The notes: generated by a model not told the origin, from the sequence alone. 64,000 bases of DNA from Rhizobium sp. BK399 (GCF_014194695.1 NZ_JACIAH010000004.1:1-64000), one strand, 5' to 3'; positions 7,684 to 15,895 are shown, numbered from the stretch's first letter. Translations and numbers: made by a program.

Positions 7684-8859
7684 CTACAGCGTAGCCTTCA
7701 GCTCACGCTCGACCAGAGCCGTCCAGAAGGCCGCGCCATAACCAAGCGCATGGTCATTGAAATCATAGGCGGTGTTGTGGTGCAGGGCGCCATCGACGGC
7801 AGGACCGTTCCCGAGCCAGACGTAACATCCCGGCGCATTCTGGCCGAAGAAGGCGAAATCATCGCCTGCCGTCGACGGCGGGAAGCTGGTACGCACCTTG
7901 TCCCCGAACACCGCTCCGGCAGCGCCTAACGCACGCGCGGTCGCATCGCTGTCGTTGACCACAGGCGGGATGCGCCGTTCGAACTGGTAATCAACAGCAA
8001 TGCCGAACATCGCCGCCGTGCCCTTCGCAAGCCGTCCGATCTCTTCCTCGAGTTGGTCGCGGACCTCAGGCGAATAGGCGCGGGCGGTCCCCCCGATTTC
8101 GACGATATCGGGGATCACGTTCAACGCCTTGGGATCGCCCGCCTGCAGCGAACAGGCGCTGACGACCGCCGGCTGCAACGGATCGACGACACGTCCGACA
8201 ATCGTCTGCAACGAGGTCAGGAAGGTGCCGGCTGCCGTGATCGGATCCTTGCCGAGGTGCGGCTTGGCACCATGCGTTCCGGTACCCCGGAAGGTCACAC
8301 GCCAACTGTCCGAAGACGCCAGTTGCGGCCCTTCGACCACGGCGATCTCATCAACGGCGAGGCCAGGCATGTTGTGAAGGCCATAGACGGCATCACATGG
8401 GAAGTGCTTAAACAAGCCGTCCTCGACCATCTTGCGCGCCCCGCCTCTGCCCTCCTCGGCTGGCTGGAAGATGAAATGCACGGTTCCGGAAAACGCGCGC
8501 GTTGCCGCCAGATGCCGTGCCGCGCCGAGCAGCATGGTCGTATGTCCGTCATGCCCGCAGGCATGCATCTTGCCCGCAAATTTGGATTTATACGGGCGAT
8601 CCGCGGTCTCCGGCATTGCAAGCGCATCCATATCGGCACGCAGCCCGATCGTGCGCGTCCCGCTGCCGACCTGCAACGTACCGACAACGCCGGTGCGGCC
8701 TAGGCCCAGATGAACCTTGATGCCCGCCTCTTCCAATAGCTGCGCGACGATGCCGCTCGTGCGCTCCTCCTCGAAGCCAAGTTCGGGATGCGCGTGCAGA
8801 TCGCGACGCAGCGAGGTCAAGAATGGCAGATCGTTCTCGATCCGGGCGGGAATGGGCAT
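7684..8859 (-). CDS. M20 family amidohydrolase (hippurate hydrolase/N-acyl-amino-acid amidase type)
   Basis: A 391-residue cytoplasmic dizinc amidohydrolase of the M20D/HipO-like group. Visible motifs are LRRDLHAHPELGFEE near the N-terminus, LRADMDALAM, the metal motif HACGHDGHTTML and the catalytic PAEEGRGGA. Such enzymes remove acyl groups from N-acyl amino acids or indole-acetyl conjugates; the exact substrate cannot be read from sequence. It stands alone, convergent with the purine operon. Confidence 0.9.
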   Translation of the reverse strand: MPIPARIENDLPFLTSLRRDLHAHPELGFEEERTSGIVAQLLEEAGIKVHLGLGRTGVVGTLQVGSGTRTIGLRADMDALAMPETADRPYKSKFAGKMHACGHDGHTTMLLGAARHLAATRAFSGTVHFIFQPAEEGRGGARKMVEDGLFKHFPCDAVYGLHNMPGLAVDEIAVVEGPQLASSDSWRVTFRGTGTHGAKPHLGKDPITAAGTFLTSLQTIVGRVVDPLQPAVVSACSLQAGDPKALNVIPDIVEIGGTARAYSPEVRDQLEEEIGRLAKGTAAMFGIAVDYQFERRIPPVVNDSDATARALGAAGAVFGDKVRTSFPPSTAGDDFAFFGQNAPGCYVWLGNGPAVDGALHHNTAYDFNDHALGYGAAFWTALVERELKATL

Positions 8860-9059
8860 GTGCCGGACGTCCTGTAAAAGCGCGCAGGCGTCAAAACTGC
8901 GCCATGGTGGTCCCTCTTATTCAGCAAATACCCCGGAAATTCAACCTCTTCGATGCTCTCGCCGCAGCCGATGGCCCGGATCCATGCGACGATCTAGGAG
9001 CGACGCTTGACAGTGCGCGGAGGTGAATGGCCTAATCGCTGCAACGCGAAAAGCCAGCA

Positions 9060-9722
9060 ATGAGCGACGATCAAACCCCGACTGACAGCAAGCTCACGAC
9101 GTCGAAGCGCCGCTGGGCAGCAGAAGGAAAGTTCCTCACCGGCCGCATCAGCCGCCCGCAAGCCGAGCGACTGCCACCCGGCCAGCATCTCGTCAAGAAT
9201 TGGCCGGTCCTTGATCTGGGTCAGCAGCCAATCATCTCGACGGATACGTGGCGCCTTGAAGTCCGGGGGCTTGTCGAAACGCCGCTTGATCTTTCCTGGG
9301 CCGCCTTCCACGCGCTGGAGCAAAGCGTCAAGGTCACCGACATTCACTGCGTGACGACGTGGTCGCGCTATGACAACAAGTGGAAGGGCGTGTCGACCCG
9401 TGATCTGCTCGATCAGGCGATGCCAAAGCCGGAAGCCTCCTATGTGATGCTGACGAGCTATGACGGTTACACGACGAACCTGCCGCTCGCGGATTTCGCC
9501 GCCGAGGATGCGATCCTGGCAACATCCTGGGAAGGCGTGCCTCTGACGCGTGACCATGGCGGCCCAATGCGGCTCGTGGTTCCGCACCTCTATTTCTGGA
9601 AGAGCGCGAAGTGGCTGCGTCGTATCGAGCTGCTGCCGGCCGACGCCGCGGGTTTCTGGGAACAGAACGGCTATCATATGCATGGCGACCCGTGGCGGGA
9701 GCAGCGCTATTCTGGGGATTGA
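9060..9722 (+). CDS. Sulfite-oxidase-like molybdopterin oxidoreductase
   Basis: A 220-residue protein of the sulfite oxidase/YedY-like molybdopterin domain family. The core begins WRLEVRGLVETPLDLSW; the Mo-ligating cysteine is Cys97 in DIHCVTTWSRYDNKWKGV, followed by VMLTSYDGYTTNLPL and GGPMRLVVPHLYFWKSAKW. No twin-arginine or other signal peptide is evident, so a cytoplasmic location is likely, unlike MsrP, and no heme partner (MsrQ) lies next to it. Physiological substrate unknown. Confidence 0.87.
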   Translation: MSDDQTPTDSKLTTSKRRWAAEGKFLTGRISRPQAERLPPGQHLVKNWPVLDLGQQPIISTDTWRLEVRGLVETPLDLSWAAFHALEQSVKVTDIHCVTTWSRYDNKWKGVSTRDLLDQAMPKPEASYVMLTSYDGYTTNLPLADFAAEDAILATSWEGVPLTRDHGGPMRLVVPHLYFWKSAKWLRRIELLPADAAGFWEQNGYHMHGDPWREQRYSGD

Positions 9723-9907
9723 TACCAGTAGCGATTGCTACTCCGCGCGGGACGACAGGACAGCGCCTCTCGCTTGCTCGCTATAGTTTCGCGAGACGCC
9801 CTCTCGGGGCCTCCTCAAACCGACAAGTAAGACCCGCATAGCGGGCAATTGGCGCGAACCGAAATTCACCCCAGAATAGAGATTGGAAGTAATGCATTTT
9901 CAAATTA

Positions 9908-10690
9908 ATGCCTTATGACAATTTGAATGCTGTCACTATTGAACCTGCACCCATTTTAGGTTGTTGTTGCATGCCGATTCCAGATATCGCGTATGAGTTG
10001 ATGAACAAGCACACCTCATTTCACACTGTCACGCAGAAACTGCTGGACGCGTGGCTGCATACCACGCCGCAGCCGCCTGCTGCGCCGGAAGACATCTATC
10101 GCGACGTTGTGGATCTCCTAACGATCAGAATGAGGATGACACTTGTGGTTCTCGATGGAGAGGATCCGCTGCAATGGTATCTCAAGGTCGTACGCTCCTC
10201 TGGCTTCAGCTCACGCCTGCTGAACATCAATAAGCTGTTCGCTGATCAACGCATCGGCGAGTTCAAGGACCGTACGTACATGGAAACGGCTGTCATCCCG
10301 CGCTATCGTGAGGTGATTGCGACGCAGAAACCGTCGATGGAACTGGTCAAAACGAGGGTCCTGGGCGTCAATCTCGGATATGAGCGACTGATCCTTCCCC
10401 AAAAGACAATGGCGCGGCGCCCGTCCTGGCTGCTGACAGTTTCGAACGGGCGGTTCATGTTCAACCCGCCTCAGCAGCAGGCTCGCATGGATGCGACCGA
10501 CGAAGCGGTGATCCAGCTTTTGACCGAAGGGGCTACGGCCAAGGAGATCGCGGCTGATCTCGGTATTTCGCATCGAACCGTCGAACATCGGCTGGAGCGC
10601 ATGAAAGAGCGCTACGGCGCGAAGAACACCGTGCACCTTACGGCGATGCTGGTTGCAACGCACTTCGACCGCGATGTCGAGAAAAGTTAG
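9908..10690 (+). CDS. LuxR-type transcriptional regulator without an AHL-binding domain
   Basis: A 260-residue regulator. The C-terminal 60 residues carry a LuxR/FixJ-type helix-turn-helix (IQLLTEGATAKEIAADLGIS then HRTVEHRLERMKERYGAKN). The N-terminal 180 residues do not show the acyl-homoserine-lactone-binding signature; the segment MRMTLVVLDGEDPLQWYL recalls a PAS-like sensor, but this is uncertain. The start is ambiguous: the first ATG is preceded by AT-rich DNA without a clear ribosome binding site, and the ATG at 9971 is an alternative. Its stop overlaps that of the convergent gene by 3 bp. No target or neighbouring synthase is evident. Confidence 0.75.
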   Translation: MPYDNLNAVTIEPAPILGCCCMPIPDIAYELMNKHTSFHTVTQKLLDAWLHTTPQPPAAPEDIYRDVVDLLTIRMRMTLVVLDGEDPLQWYLKVVRSSGFSSRLLNINKLFADQRIGEFKDRTYMETAVIPRYREVIATQKPSMELVKTRVLGVNLGYERLILPQKTMARRPSWLLTVSNGRFMFNPPQQQARMDATDEAVIQLLTEGATAKEIAADLGISHRTVEHRLERMKERYGAKNTVHLTAMLVATHFDRDVEKS

Positions 10691-11295
10691 GGTGCGATCC
10701 GTCGAAGCAGGCGCCGCCCGCCATAGACCGCAGCCAGCAGCGCCGCCGCAAGCGCCGTCAACGTCGCCAGACTAGCGGGATGCAGCGGAACAGCGCTCCA
10801 GGAGGGACGAACGATATCTGCAGTGTTGAACGCCTCTCCGCTAAACTCGCAGGTGATCAACGCCAAGCCGCGCAGCACCATGCCGGCATCGATTGCCGAG
10901 ACGATGGCCTCGGCTTCGACAGCCTCGCCGCCCATGCTCCGCATCGATAGCAGCACGGCCTTCGTTGCCGCGAGATAGGCGTGCGAGCATTCGTTGAACG
11001 GGCTGGCCTCGTCGGTCACCCCACCAGGCATTTTGCCCCACAAACAGTAGGCATGCTGGATTTGGGCGTAGTTCAGCACACGCCGGAATGGCTCTGTCGT
11101 GTCCGTCGCGCGGGCCGCGAGACCGATGATCCGATCGCGATACTCGGCGAACATGATCATTTCGCCATGTGAGATTTCGGCAATCGCAATGCCGGTATGA
11201 GGTCCGCTGCCGCTGCGCTGGTGTGCTTCCGCAACCGAGCAAAACTGTAGCAACGCGAGCAGGGACAAAAGGAAAATTGAGTGCCGAAAGATCAT
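10687..11295 (-). CDS. Exported membrane-anchored protein of the cobalt uptake locus, function unknown
   Basis: A 202-residue protein starting MIFRHSIFLLSLLALLQFCS. It has a signal peptide cleaved near AEA/HQ, a His-containing mature N-terminus (HQRSGSGPHTG, EISHGEM), four mature-domain Cys residues (in AYCLWG, NECSHAY and ITCEFSG, among others) and a C-terminal transmembrane helix followed by a basic tail (ALAAALLAAVYGGRRLLRRI). It lies 40 bp behind cbtA on the same strand, separated by a hairpin, so it may belong to the cobalamin-riboswitch operon. I do not recognise the family. A periplasmic metal-binding accessory of cobalt uptake is a reasonable but unproven guess. The longer frame upstream lacks a ribosome binding site and was trimmed to the signal-peptide start. 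Confidence 0.7.
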   Translation of the reverse strand: MIFRHSIFLLSLLALLQFCSVAEAHQRSGSGPHTGIAIAEISHGEMIMFAEYRDRIIGLAARATDTTEPFRRVLNYAQIQHAYCLWGKMPGGVTDEASPFNECSHAYLAATKAVLLSMRSMGGEAVEAEAIVSAIDAGMVLRGLALITCEFSGEAFNTADIVRPSWSAVPLHPASLATLTALAAALLAAVYGGRRLLRRIAP

Positions 11296-11306
11296 CGTTT
11301 GAATGA

Positions 11307-11328
11307 GGCTCCGGATCGCTCCGGAGCC
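11307..11328 (-). terminator. Hairpin after cbtA
   Basis: A perfect 9-bp stem (GGCTCCGGA / TCCGGAGCC) with loop TCGC sits 7 bp after the cbtA stop and before the exported-protein gene. There is no T-run, so it may attenuate rather than end transcription, or stabilise the cbtBA transcript. Confidence 0.5.
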
Positions 11329-11335
11329 CCTCCGA

Positions 11336-12079
11336 TCAATGGAAGGCCGGCGCGTGAGCGCGCAGCTTTGCAACGGCGCCAAGCTTGCGCTCGGCGAGCG
11401 CACCGAAGGCCACACCGAGGACGCTCCACAAGATCAGGTGCATGCCGATCGAGGTCGTACGGAAACGCCAAAGGACCGCCGCCGAATAGTCTTCCGGCAC
11501 CTCGTTGATCGGCGGGAGCAGATACTGCACGACACCGATGAAGACGACATAGGCGAGACCTGCTGAGATTCCTGCGTTCCAGGCACCGAACCGTGGAGTG
11601 AGACGGCGTGCAAACGCAATTGCGGCAACGAGCGCGGCGATCGAAACGACGATCATCAGGAAGAACAGCTCAGTCCTGACGCCGATCGTATCCGGATTGC
11701 CGACCGCCGGCGGATTGGCCGGGTATTTGATATTCGGCACGATAACAACGGAGACGAAGGCCGCAACCGCGATGACTGCCGACGTTCCACGTGCCCCGAG
11801 ACCACTGAAGCGGCCTTGGACAAAGGCAAAAACCAGTGCGAACAGCCCACCGACAGCGATGCTGTAAGCCATCACGCCGGTGAAGAGACCAATGCCGGCC
11901 TGCATGGCGCGGCTGACGATCTCGGGTTCGGCCGTTTCGCCGGCTGCCTGCGCTGCGGCTTCCTCGAACGCAATCGCTTGGTCTACCAGCGGCTCACCGA
12001 AGGTGTGGGCAAAGGCAAACACGAGGATGCCAGCGATCAGGCCCGCGAGCATCCCGCGAAGCAAAAGATTTCCAACCAT
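11336..12079 (-). CDS. cbtA: CbtA, cobalt transporter subunit
   Basis: A 247-residue membrane protein with about six transmembrane segments. It starts MVGNLLLRGMLAGLIAGILV and contains the FAHTFGEPLVDQAIAFEE segment typical of CbtA. It lies 13 bp behind cbtB and shares its cobalamin riboswitch. CbtAB is a predicted secondary cobalt transporter associated with B12 control in alphaproteobacteria. I chose the ATG preceded by GGGAG; a longer in-frame version overlaps cbtB. Confidence 0.88.
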   Translation of the reverse strand: MVGNLLLRGMLAGLIAGILVFAFAHTFGEPLVDQAIAFEEAAAQAAGETAEPEIVSRAMQAGIGLFTGVMAYSIAVGGLFALVFAFVQGRFSGLGARGTSAVIAVAAFVSVVIVPNIKYPANPPAVGNPDTIGVRTELFFLMIVVSIAALVAAIAFARRLTPRFGAWNAGISAGLAYVVFIGVVQYLLPPINEVPEDYSAAVLWRFRTTSIGMHLILWSVLGVAFGALAERKLGAVAKLRAHAPAFH

Positions 12080-12092
12080 GTTCGGAACTCCC

Positions 12093-12302
12093 TTAGTGGC
12101 AGGGGAAGCCGAGAAGATGCCGGCCGTCATGCACGAACTCGTGCACGTACATACCGTTGAAAAGCGCCATCGCGCCCTCTTCGGTGCCGACGAAATAGAT
12201 GGCGATGAGCATCAGCAGACCGCCGAAGATCGCCCAGGGCAAAAGCTCACCAACCGGAATCGGAGCGGGTATGGCGACGGGCGCAAAAGTAGAGTCAGAC
12301 AT
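12093..12302 (-). CDS. cbtB: CbtB, small cobalt transporter subunit
   Basis: A 69-residue protein with a single transmembrane helix (LLPWAIFGGLLMLIAIYFVG) and a histidine-rich C-terminus (VHEFVHDGRHLLGFPCH) typical of CbtB and likely to bind the metal. It has an excellent ribosome binding site (AGGAGG, 5 bp spacing) and follows directly after the cobalamin riboswitch. It works with CbtA in the cytoplasmic membrane. Confidence 0.9.
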   Translation of the reverse strand: MSDSTFAPVAIPAPIPVGELLPWAIFGGLLMLIAIYFVGTEEGAMALFNGMYVHEFVHDGRHLLGFPCH

Positions 12303-12334
12303 GTATTCCTCCTGGAATGACGCGTTCAGTCGAG

Positions 12335-12450
12335 AATTGTTGCGTGGCAGGGTCTGACTTCCAGTCCGAGGTATCCTCATCCTGATCACAGTGGCGCGAC
12401 CGCACCGGAATTTCACCGGTTTCCAAACCCACAACATAACCGTTATATCT
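12335..12450 (-). promoter_or_regulatory. Cobalamin riboswitch upstream of cbtB
   Basis: Reading the minus strand, the leader contains the conserved cobalamin riboswitch elements in order: AACCGGTGAAATTCCGGTGC (the GCCGGTGxAAxTCCGG box), then GGTCGCGCCACTGTGA, and finally the B12-box-like AGTCAGACCCTGCC. It ends about 35 bp before the cbtB start. It should repress cbtB, cbtA and possibly the third gene when adenosylcobalamin is abundant. Exact boundaries are estimates. Confidence 0.88.
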
Positions 12451-12525
12451 GCGGCTTCGAGCCTGTCAACGAAACTTCATAGAGCGGCAGGTCCCCTTCC
12501 CCGTTATCCGGAGACGATCAACGTG

Positions 12526-13089
12526 ATGACGCGCCTCACCTGGATCTGCCATGGTTCGACAGCCGCCAATCGCGAGGCGCGGTTCCCGCAGGACGAACCG
12601 CTGAACGACAAGGCAATCATTGCGACGAAGGCAATCGTCCCTCGGCTCCGGCGTGCCGATAGCGTGGTTGCCAGCCCGGCATTGCGCGCCCGGCAGACGG
12701 CCGAGGCGCTTGGCCTACAACCGGAATTTTCCGAGGCGCTCGCCGATTGTGACTTTGGCCGCTGGGCAGGACGCTCGATTGCGGAGATCCAGCAGGCGGA
12801 ACCGGAAAATCTGGCGGTTTGGATGGCGCGACCGGAAGAAGCGCCGCACGGTGGCGAGGCAATCGCCGCCGTGTGCATGCGTGTAAACACCTGGATGAGC
12901 GAGCGCCTGCAGGCCGGTGGCCATAGCGTCGCCATCACTCATGCCGCGGTCATCAGGGCAGCAATCATCAACACGCTACAAGCTCCGGTGTCCTCCTTCT
13001 GGATCGCCGATATCGAACCTCTCGCTATTGTCCACATGACCAGCAATGGCAGCCGGTGGTCGCTGCGCGTGGAAGGCCCGGCAACCTAA
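12526..13089 (+). CDS. Histidine phosphatase-family protein with altered RHG motif
   Basis: A 187-residue protein of the phosphoglycerate-mutase/CobC-like histidine phosphatase superfamily. The catalytic motif that is normally RHG reads CHG (Cys8-His9-Gly10, in LTWICHGSTAANR). Other family elements are present: SPALRARQTAEALG, CDFGRWAGRS, HGGEAIAAV and ITHAAVIRA with the second histidine His139. It is divergent from the cobalamin-regulated cbtBA locus, so a link to alpha-ribazole phosphate or cobalt metabolism is suggested. With the phosphate-binding arginine missing, activity may be altered or lost. The start is the ATG at 12526; GTG at 12523 and a longer frame without ribosome binding site are less likely. 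Confidence 0.78.
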   Translation: MTRLTWICHGSTAANREARFPQDEPLNDKAIIATKAIVPRLRRADSVVASPALRARQTAEALGLQPEFSEALADCDFGRWAGRSIAEIQQAEPENLAVWMARPEEAPHGGEAIAAVCMRVNTWMSERLQAGGHSVAITHAAVIRAAIINTLQAPVSSFWIADIEPLAIVHMTSNGSRWSLRVEGPAT

Positions 13090-13191
13090 TTTTCTGAGCA
13101 TTAATTTAGATCAGCCTTACGCAAGCGAACCATGCCATAGCTTTCCGACCCGACACAGTCGGGCCGTGTTCCTTGCCCCAAGGAGGACCAA

Positions 13192-13302
13192 ATGCCTTAT
13201 GATTGGAGCGGCGCGCAGATCCGGCGCACGCGCCTGCTACGCACGACTGCCGCCGTCACACTGCTCTTGCTCATCATTGGCGCATCCCTATTGATCCGTT
13301 GA
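13192..13302 (+). CDS. 36-residue single-pass membrane peptide
   Basis: A very short frame with a near-perfect ribosome binding site (AAGGAGGACCAA before ATG). The product starts MPYDWSGAQIRRTRLLRTTA and then forms one hydrophobic helix (AAVTLLLLIIGASLLIR), with positive residues before the helix. It follows the histidine phosphatase by 100 bp. No family recognised. The strong Shine-Dalgarno and clean topology make it a credible small membrane protein. Confidence 0.6.
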   Translation: MPYDWSGAQIRRTRLLRTTAAVTLLLLIIGASLLIR

Positions 13303-13449
13303 GAGCGACAGGCGGGCGGTGTTACCGCTCGCCTTTCGAGCCGACCTCCTCTCACGGTAGGCGCAGATACCAAGAATTCGCCCTTTGGTTTCAACAAACG
13401 CTTCAGACTTCAATGATACACCGGCGCTCGGGTGGAGATGGAGTGAAGC

Positions 13450-15015
13450 ATGCCGGTATTCTTCCAGAGCAGAGCCGGAAGGCAATGCCTGTTGGTCATG
13501 GCGTTGGGAGTAACGCTGTGGCTTGTCGGCGCGATCCTGGAATTGGATAACTGGCTCGTCGCCTTCGTCGGCGCTTACGAGAATTATGGTGCGGACAAAC
13601 TCGTCCTCGCGCTCGGCATCGGCGGCGCGATGAGCTTCGTCTATTCGATCCTGCGCATCGTCGACCTTCGCAAGGAGATGGAGTTGCGGGCCAGCGCCCA
13701 GGCCAAGGCCGACTGGACGGCAACCCACGATCACCTCACCAAGCTTCCCAATCGCTATGCCTTCGAGCGTAAAGTCCTTCCGCGAAGGACGAAGACCGAT
13801 GTCGAGGGCGACGAATGGGAGCAGAATGTTACAATCTTCTCCGTCGACCTTGATGGCTTCAAGAAGGTCAATGACCTTGTCGGCCACAATGGCGGCGATG
13901 CGCTGCTGATCGAAGTGGCAAAGCGCATCTGCGCGATCGGCAACGCTGATTGCGTCTACCGTTTTGGCGGTGACGAGTTCGTCGTCGTCGCGCTCGGCCT
14001 CTCCCCGCGGCACGAGGAGCGCTTCGCGTGCCTGCTTATCCAGGCCGTAACGCGCCCCATCAATATCAATGGCTTTGCCGTCGAAGTCGGCGCCAGTGTG
14101 GGTTATGATCGCTGGCAACAGGGTCGGGAGCCGTTGGAGGACGCCGCCCACCGTGCCGACCTCGCCATGTACGAGGCGAAGTCACGCGGCCCCAATCAGA
14201 ACATGGCGTTTGAAGCCTCGATGCAGGATAAGGTGGCAAAACGCGCTACTCTGGAATCGAAGCTCCGGATTGCGATCCAAAAGAAGGCTATCCGGCCGTT
14301 CTATCAGCCGCTGATCGATCTCAAGACCGGCACGGTCTGCGGCTTCGAGGCGCTGGCGCGCTGGACGGATGAAGATGGCGTTGCCATTCCGCCGCCGGTC
14401 TTCATCAGCATTGCCGAAGAAACCGGCATGATCACCGAGCTCTTCGAGGATCTTCTTGCGCATGCCTGCCGCGATGCCTTGGCTTGGGATGATCACGTCA
14501 TGCTGTCGTTCAACGTCTCTCCGGTACAGATGGAGGACAAGCTGCTAGCCTCGCGCATCTTCAAGGTGCTCTCGGCAAACGGCCTGCCGCCACGCCGCCT
14601 GGAGATCGAGATCACCGAGAATGCGCTGATCCAGGATCCGGCGGTTGCCGCCATCATTCTGGATGAACTCCACGACGCCGGCGTGCAGATCGCCCTGGAC
14701 GATTTCGGCACGGGCTATTCCAGCCTCGCCCAACTCGCCCGATACCGGTTCGACAAGATCAAGATCGACAAGAGCTTCATTGCGACCTACCGCGATGACG
14801 AGCGCCAGGAGAAGATCATTCGCGCCATGCTTGGCCTCGGTCGCAGCCTCAACATACAGACGACCGCCGAAGGCATCGAGGAGCATCGCCAACTCGGTCA
14901 CCTGCTTCAGCTCGGCTGCGATGTTGGCCAGGGCTATCTCTTCGGAAAACCCATGCCCGCCGAAGACACACACTCCTTCATCTTCGATCGCGATGTGACG
15001 CTGGCGAACGGATGA
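13450..15015 (+). CDS. Membrane GGDEF-EAL protein (cyclic-di-GMP metabolism)
   Basis: A 521-residue protein with two N-terminal membrane helices (about residues 11-32 and 50-70), a GGDEF domain with intact GGDEF at 173-177 and an EAL domain with EAL at 300-302. EAL catalytic elements appear intact: FNVSP, ITENALI, LDDFGTGYSSL, KIDKSF and AEGIEE. The RxxD inhibitory site five residues before GGDEF is absent (GNAD), so product inhibition is unlikely. It could be a diguanylate cyclase, a phosphodiesterase or both; the intact EAL residues favour phosphodiesterase activity. No dedicated sensory domain is visible outside the short membrane region. Confidence 0.92.
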   Translation: MPVFFQSRAGRQCLLVMALGVTLWLVGAILELDNWLVAFVGAYENYGADKLVLALGIGGAMSFVYSILRIVDLRKEMELRASAQAKADWTATHDHLTKLPNRYAFERKVLPRRTKTDVEGDEWEQNVTIFSVDLDGFKKVNDLVGHNGGDALLIEVAKRICAIGNADCVYRFGGDEFVVVALGLSPRHEERFACLLIQAVTRPININGFAVEVGASVGYDRWQQGREPLEDAAHRADLAMYEAKSRGPNQNMAFEASMQDKVAKRATLESKLRIAIQKKAIRPFYQPLIDLKTGTVCGFEALARWTDEDGVAIPPPVFISIAEETGMITELFEDLLAHACRDALAWDDHVMLSFNVSPVQMEDKLLASRIFKVLSANGLPPRRLEIEITENALIQDPAVAAIILDELHDAGVQIALDDFGTGYSSLAQLARYRFDKIKIDKSFIATYRDDERQEKIIRAMLGLGRSLNIQTTAEGIEEHRQLGHLLQLGCDVGQGYLFGKPMPAEDTHSFIFDRDVTLANG

Positions 15016-15077
15016 GCGCCGCGCAACGTACGCCACATCCGTACTGCTAGCATTCCCGCACATCAGAAATTCGTGAT

Positions 15078-15103
15078 GGAACCTTCTCGGATAGGGCGGC
15101 GTT
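15078..15103 (+). promoter_or_regulatory. Possible EcfG-type promoter upstream of the outer-membrane protein gene
   Basis: GGAAC at 15078 and CGTT at 15100 are separated by 17 bp, matching the GGAAC-N16/17-CGTT consensus of the alphaproteobacterial general-stress sigma factor. The start codon lies about 130 bp downstream, so the leader would be long. A few such matches are expected by chance in 64 kb. Confidence 0.4.
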
Positions 15104-15236
15104 AGCGCCTTGGTCCTGTGGGCGGACATTTCCACTGAAAGTGTAATGCATGCCGCATGGCCACGATTATCGATCGGGGCTGGCCTTGGTCGGCGTGTAA
15201 CTTGAGTGGACCCTTGTCATAGGAGAGGGATTTATC

Positions 15237-15860
15237 ATGTATTTCCGTATAGTTGGCGTCTCCGCAGCTATGATTGCTCTCGCGGGAACCGCATCCGCCG
15301 CGGACCTTGTCAGCGAACCGCCGGCGGCCCCGGTTGCCGAAGCGGCGCCTGCATTCACCTGGAACGGCTTTTATCTAGGCCTGCAGGGTGGCGGCGCGTG
15401 GGGCAACGGTGACTTCTCCGGTATCGGCGACGCCAACCTCAACGGCGGCCTTGTCACCGGCTTTGCCGGATATAACTGGCAACTCGACAACAACATCGTC
15501 CTCGGTGTCGAAGGCGACGCTTCCTACAATTGGGACGAGGAAACGGTCGGCGGCAATGAATACAAGTTCGACACGACAGGCTCCGTTCGCGCCCGCGTCG
15601 GTTACGCTCTCGATCACGCGCTGTTTTATGTCGCTGCCGGCTGGACCGGCGCCAGGGGCCACGTAAGCACCCCTGTTGGCGATGATGATGCGACGTTCTC
15701 CGGCTGGACCGTTGGAGCCGGTCTCGACTATGCCTTCACCAACAATATCTTCGGGCGGGTCGAATATCGCTACAACGACTATGGCAGCAAGGACCTTCGC
15801 GGCGTCGATACCGACTTCAACCAAAACGTCGTGACCGTCGGCGTTGGCTACAAATTCTGA
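15237..15860 (+). CDS. Outer membrane beta-barrel protein (Omp25/Omp31-like)
   Basis: A 207-residue protein with a signal peptide cleaved after SAA/DLVSEPPAAP, a Pro/Ala linker, and a barrel domain with alternating strands starting WNGFYLGLQGGGAWGNGDF. It ends in a typical outer-membrane terminal strand, VVTVGVGYKF, with C-terminal Phe as the BAM recognition residue. It belongs to the eight-stranded barrel proteins common in Rhizobiales. Ribosome binding site GGAGAGGG precedes the start. Confidence 0.9.
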   Translation: MYFRIVGVSAAMIALAGTASAADLVSEPPAAPVAEAAPAFTWNGFYLGLQGGGAWGNGDFSGIGDANLNGGLVTGFAGYNWQLDNNIVLGVEGDASYNWDEETVGGNEYKFDTTGSVRARVGYALDHALFYVAAGWTGARGHVSTPVGDDDATFSGWTVGAGLDYAFTNNIFGRVEYRYNDYGSKDLRGVDTDFNQNVVTVGVGYKF

Positions 15861-15895
15861 GAGCGCCGGCCCAAGCAAGTGGCAGGAAATGACAA

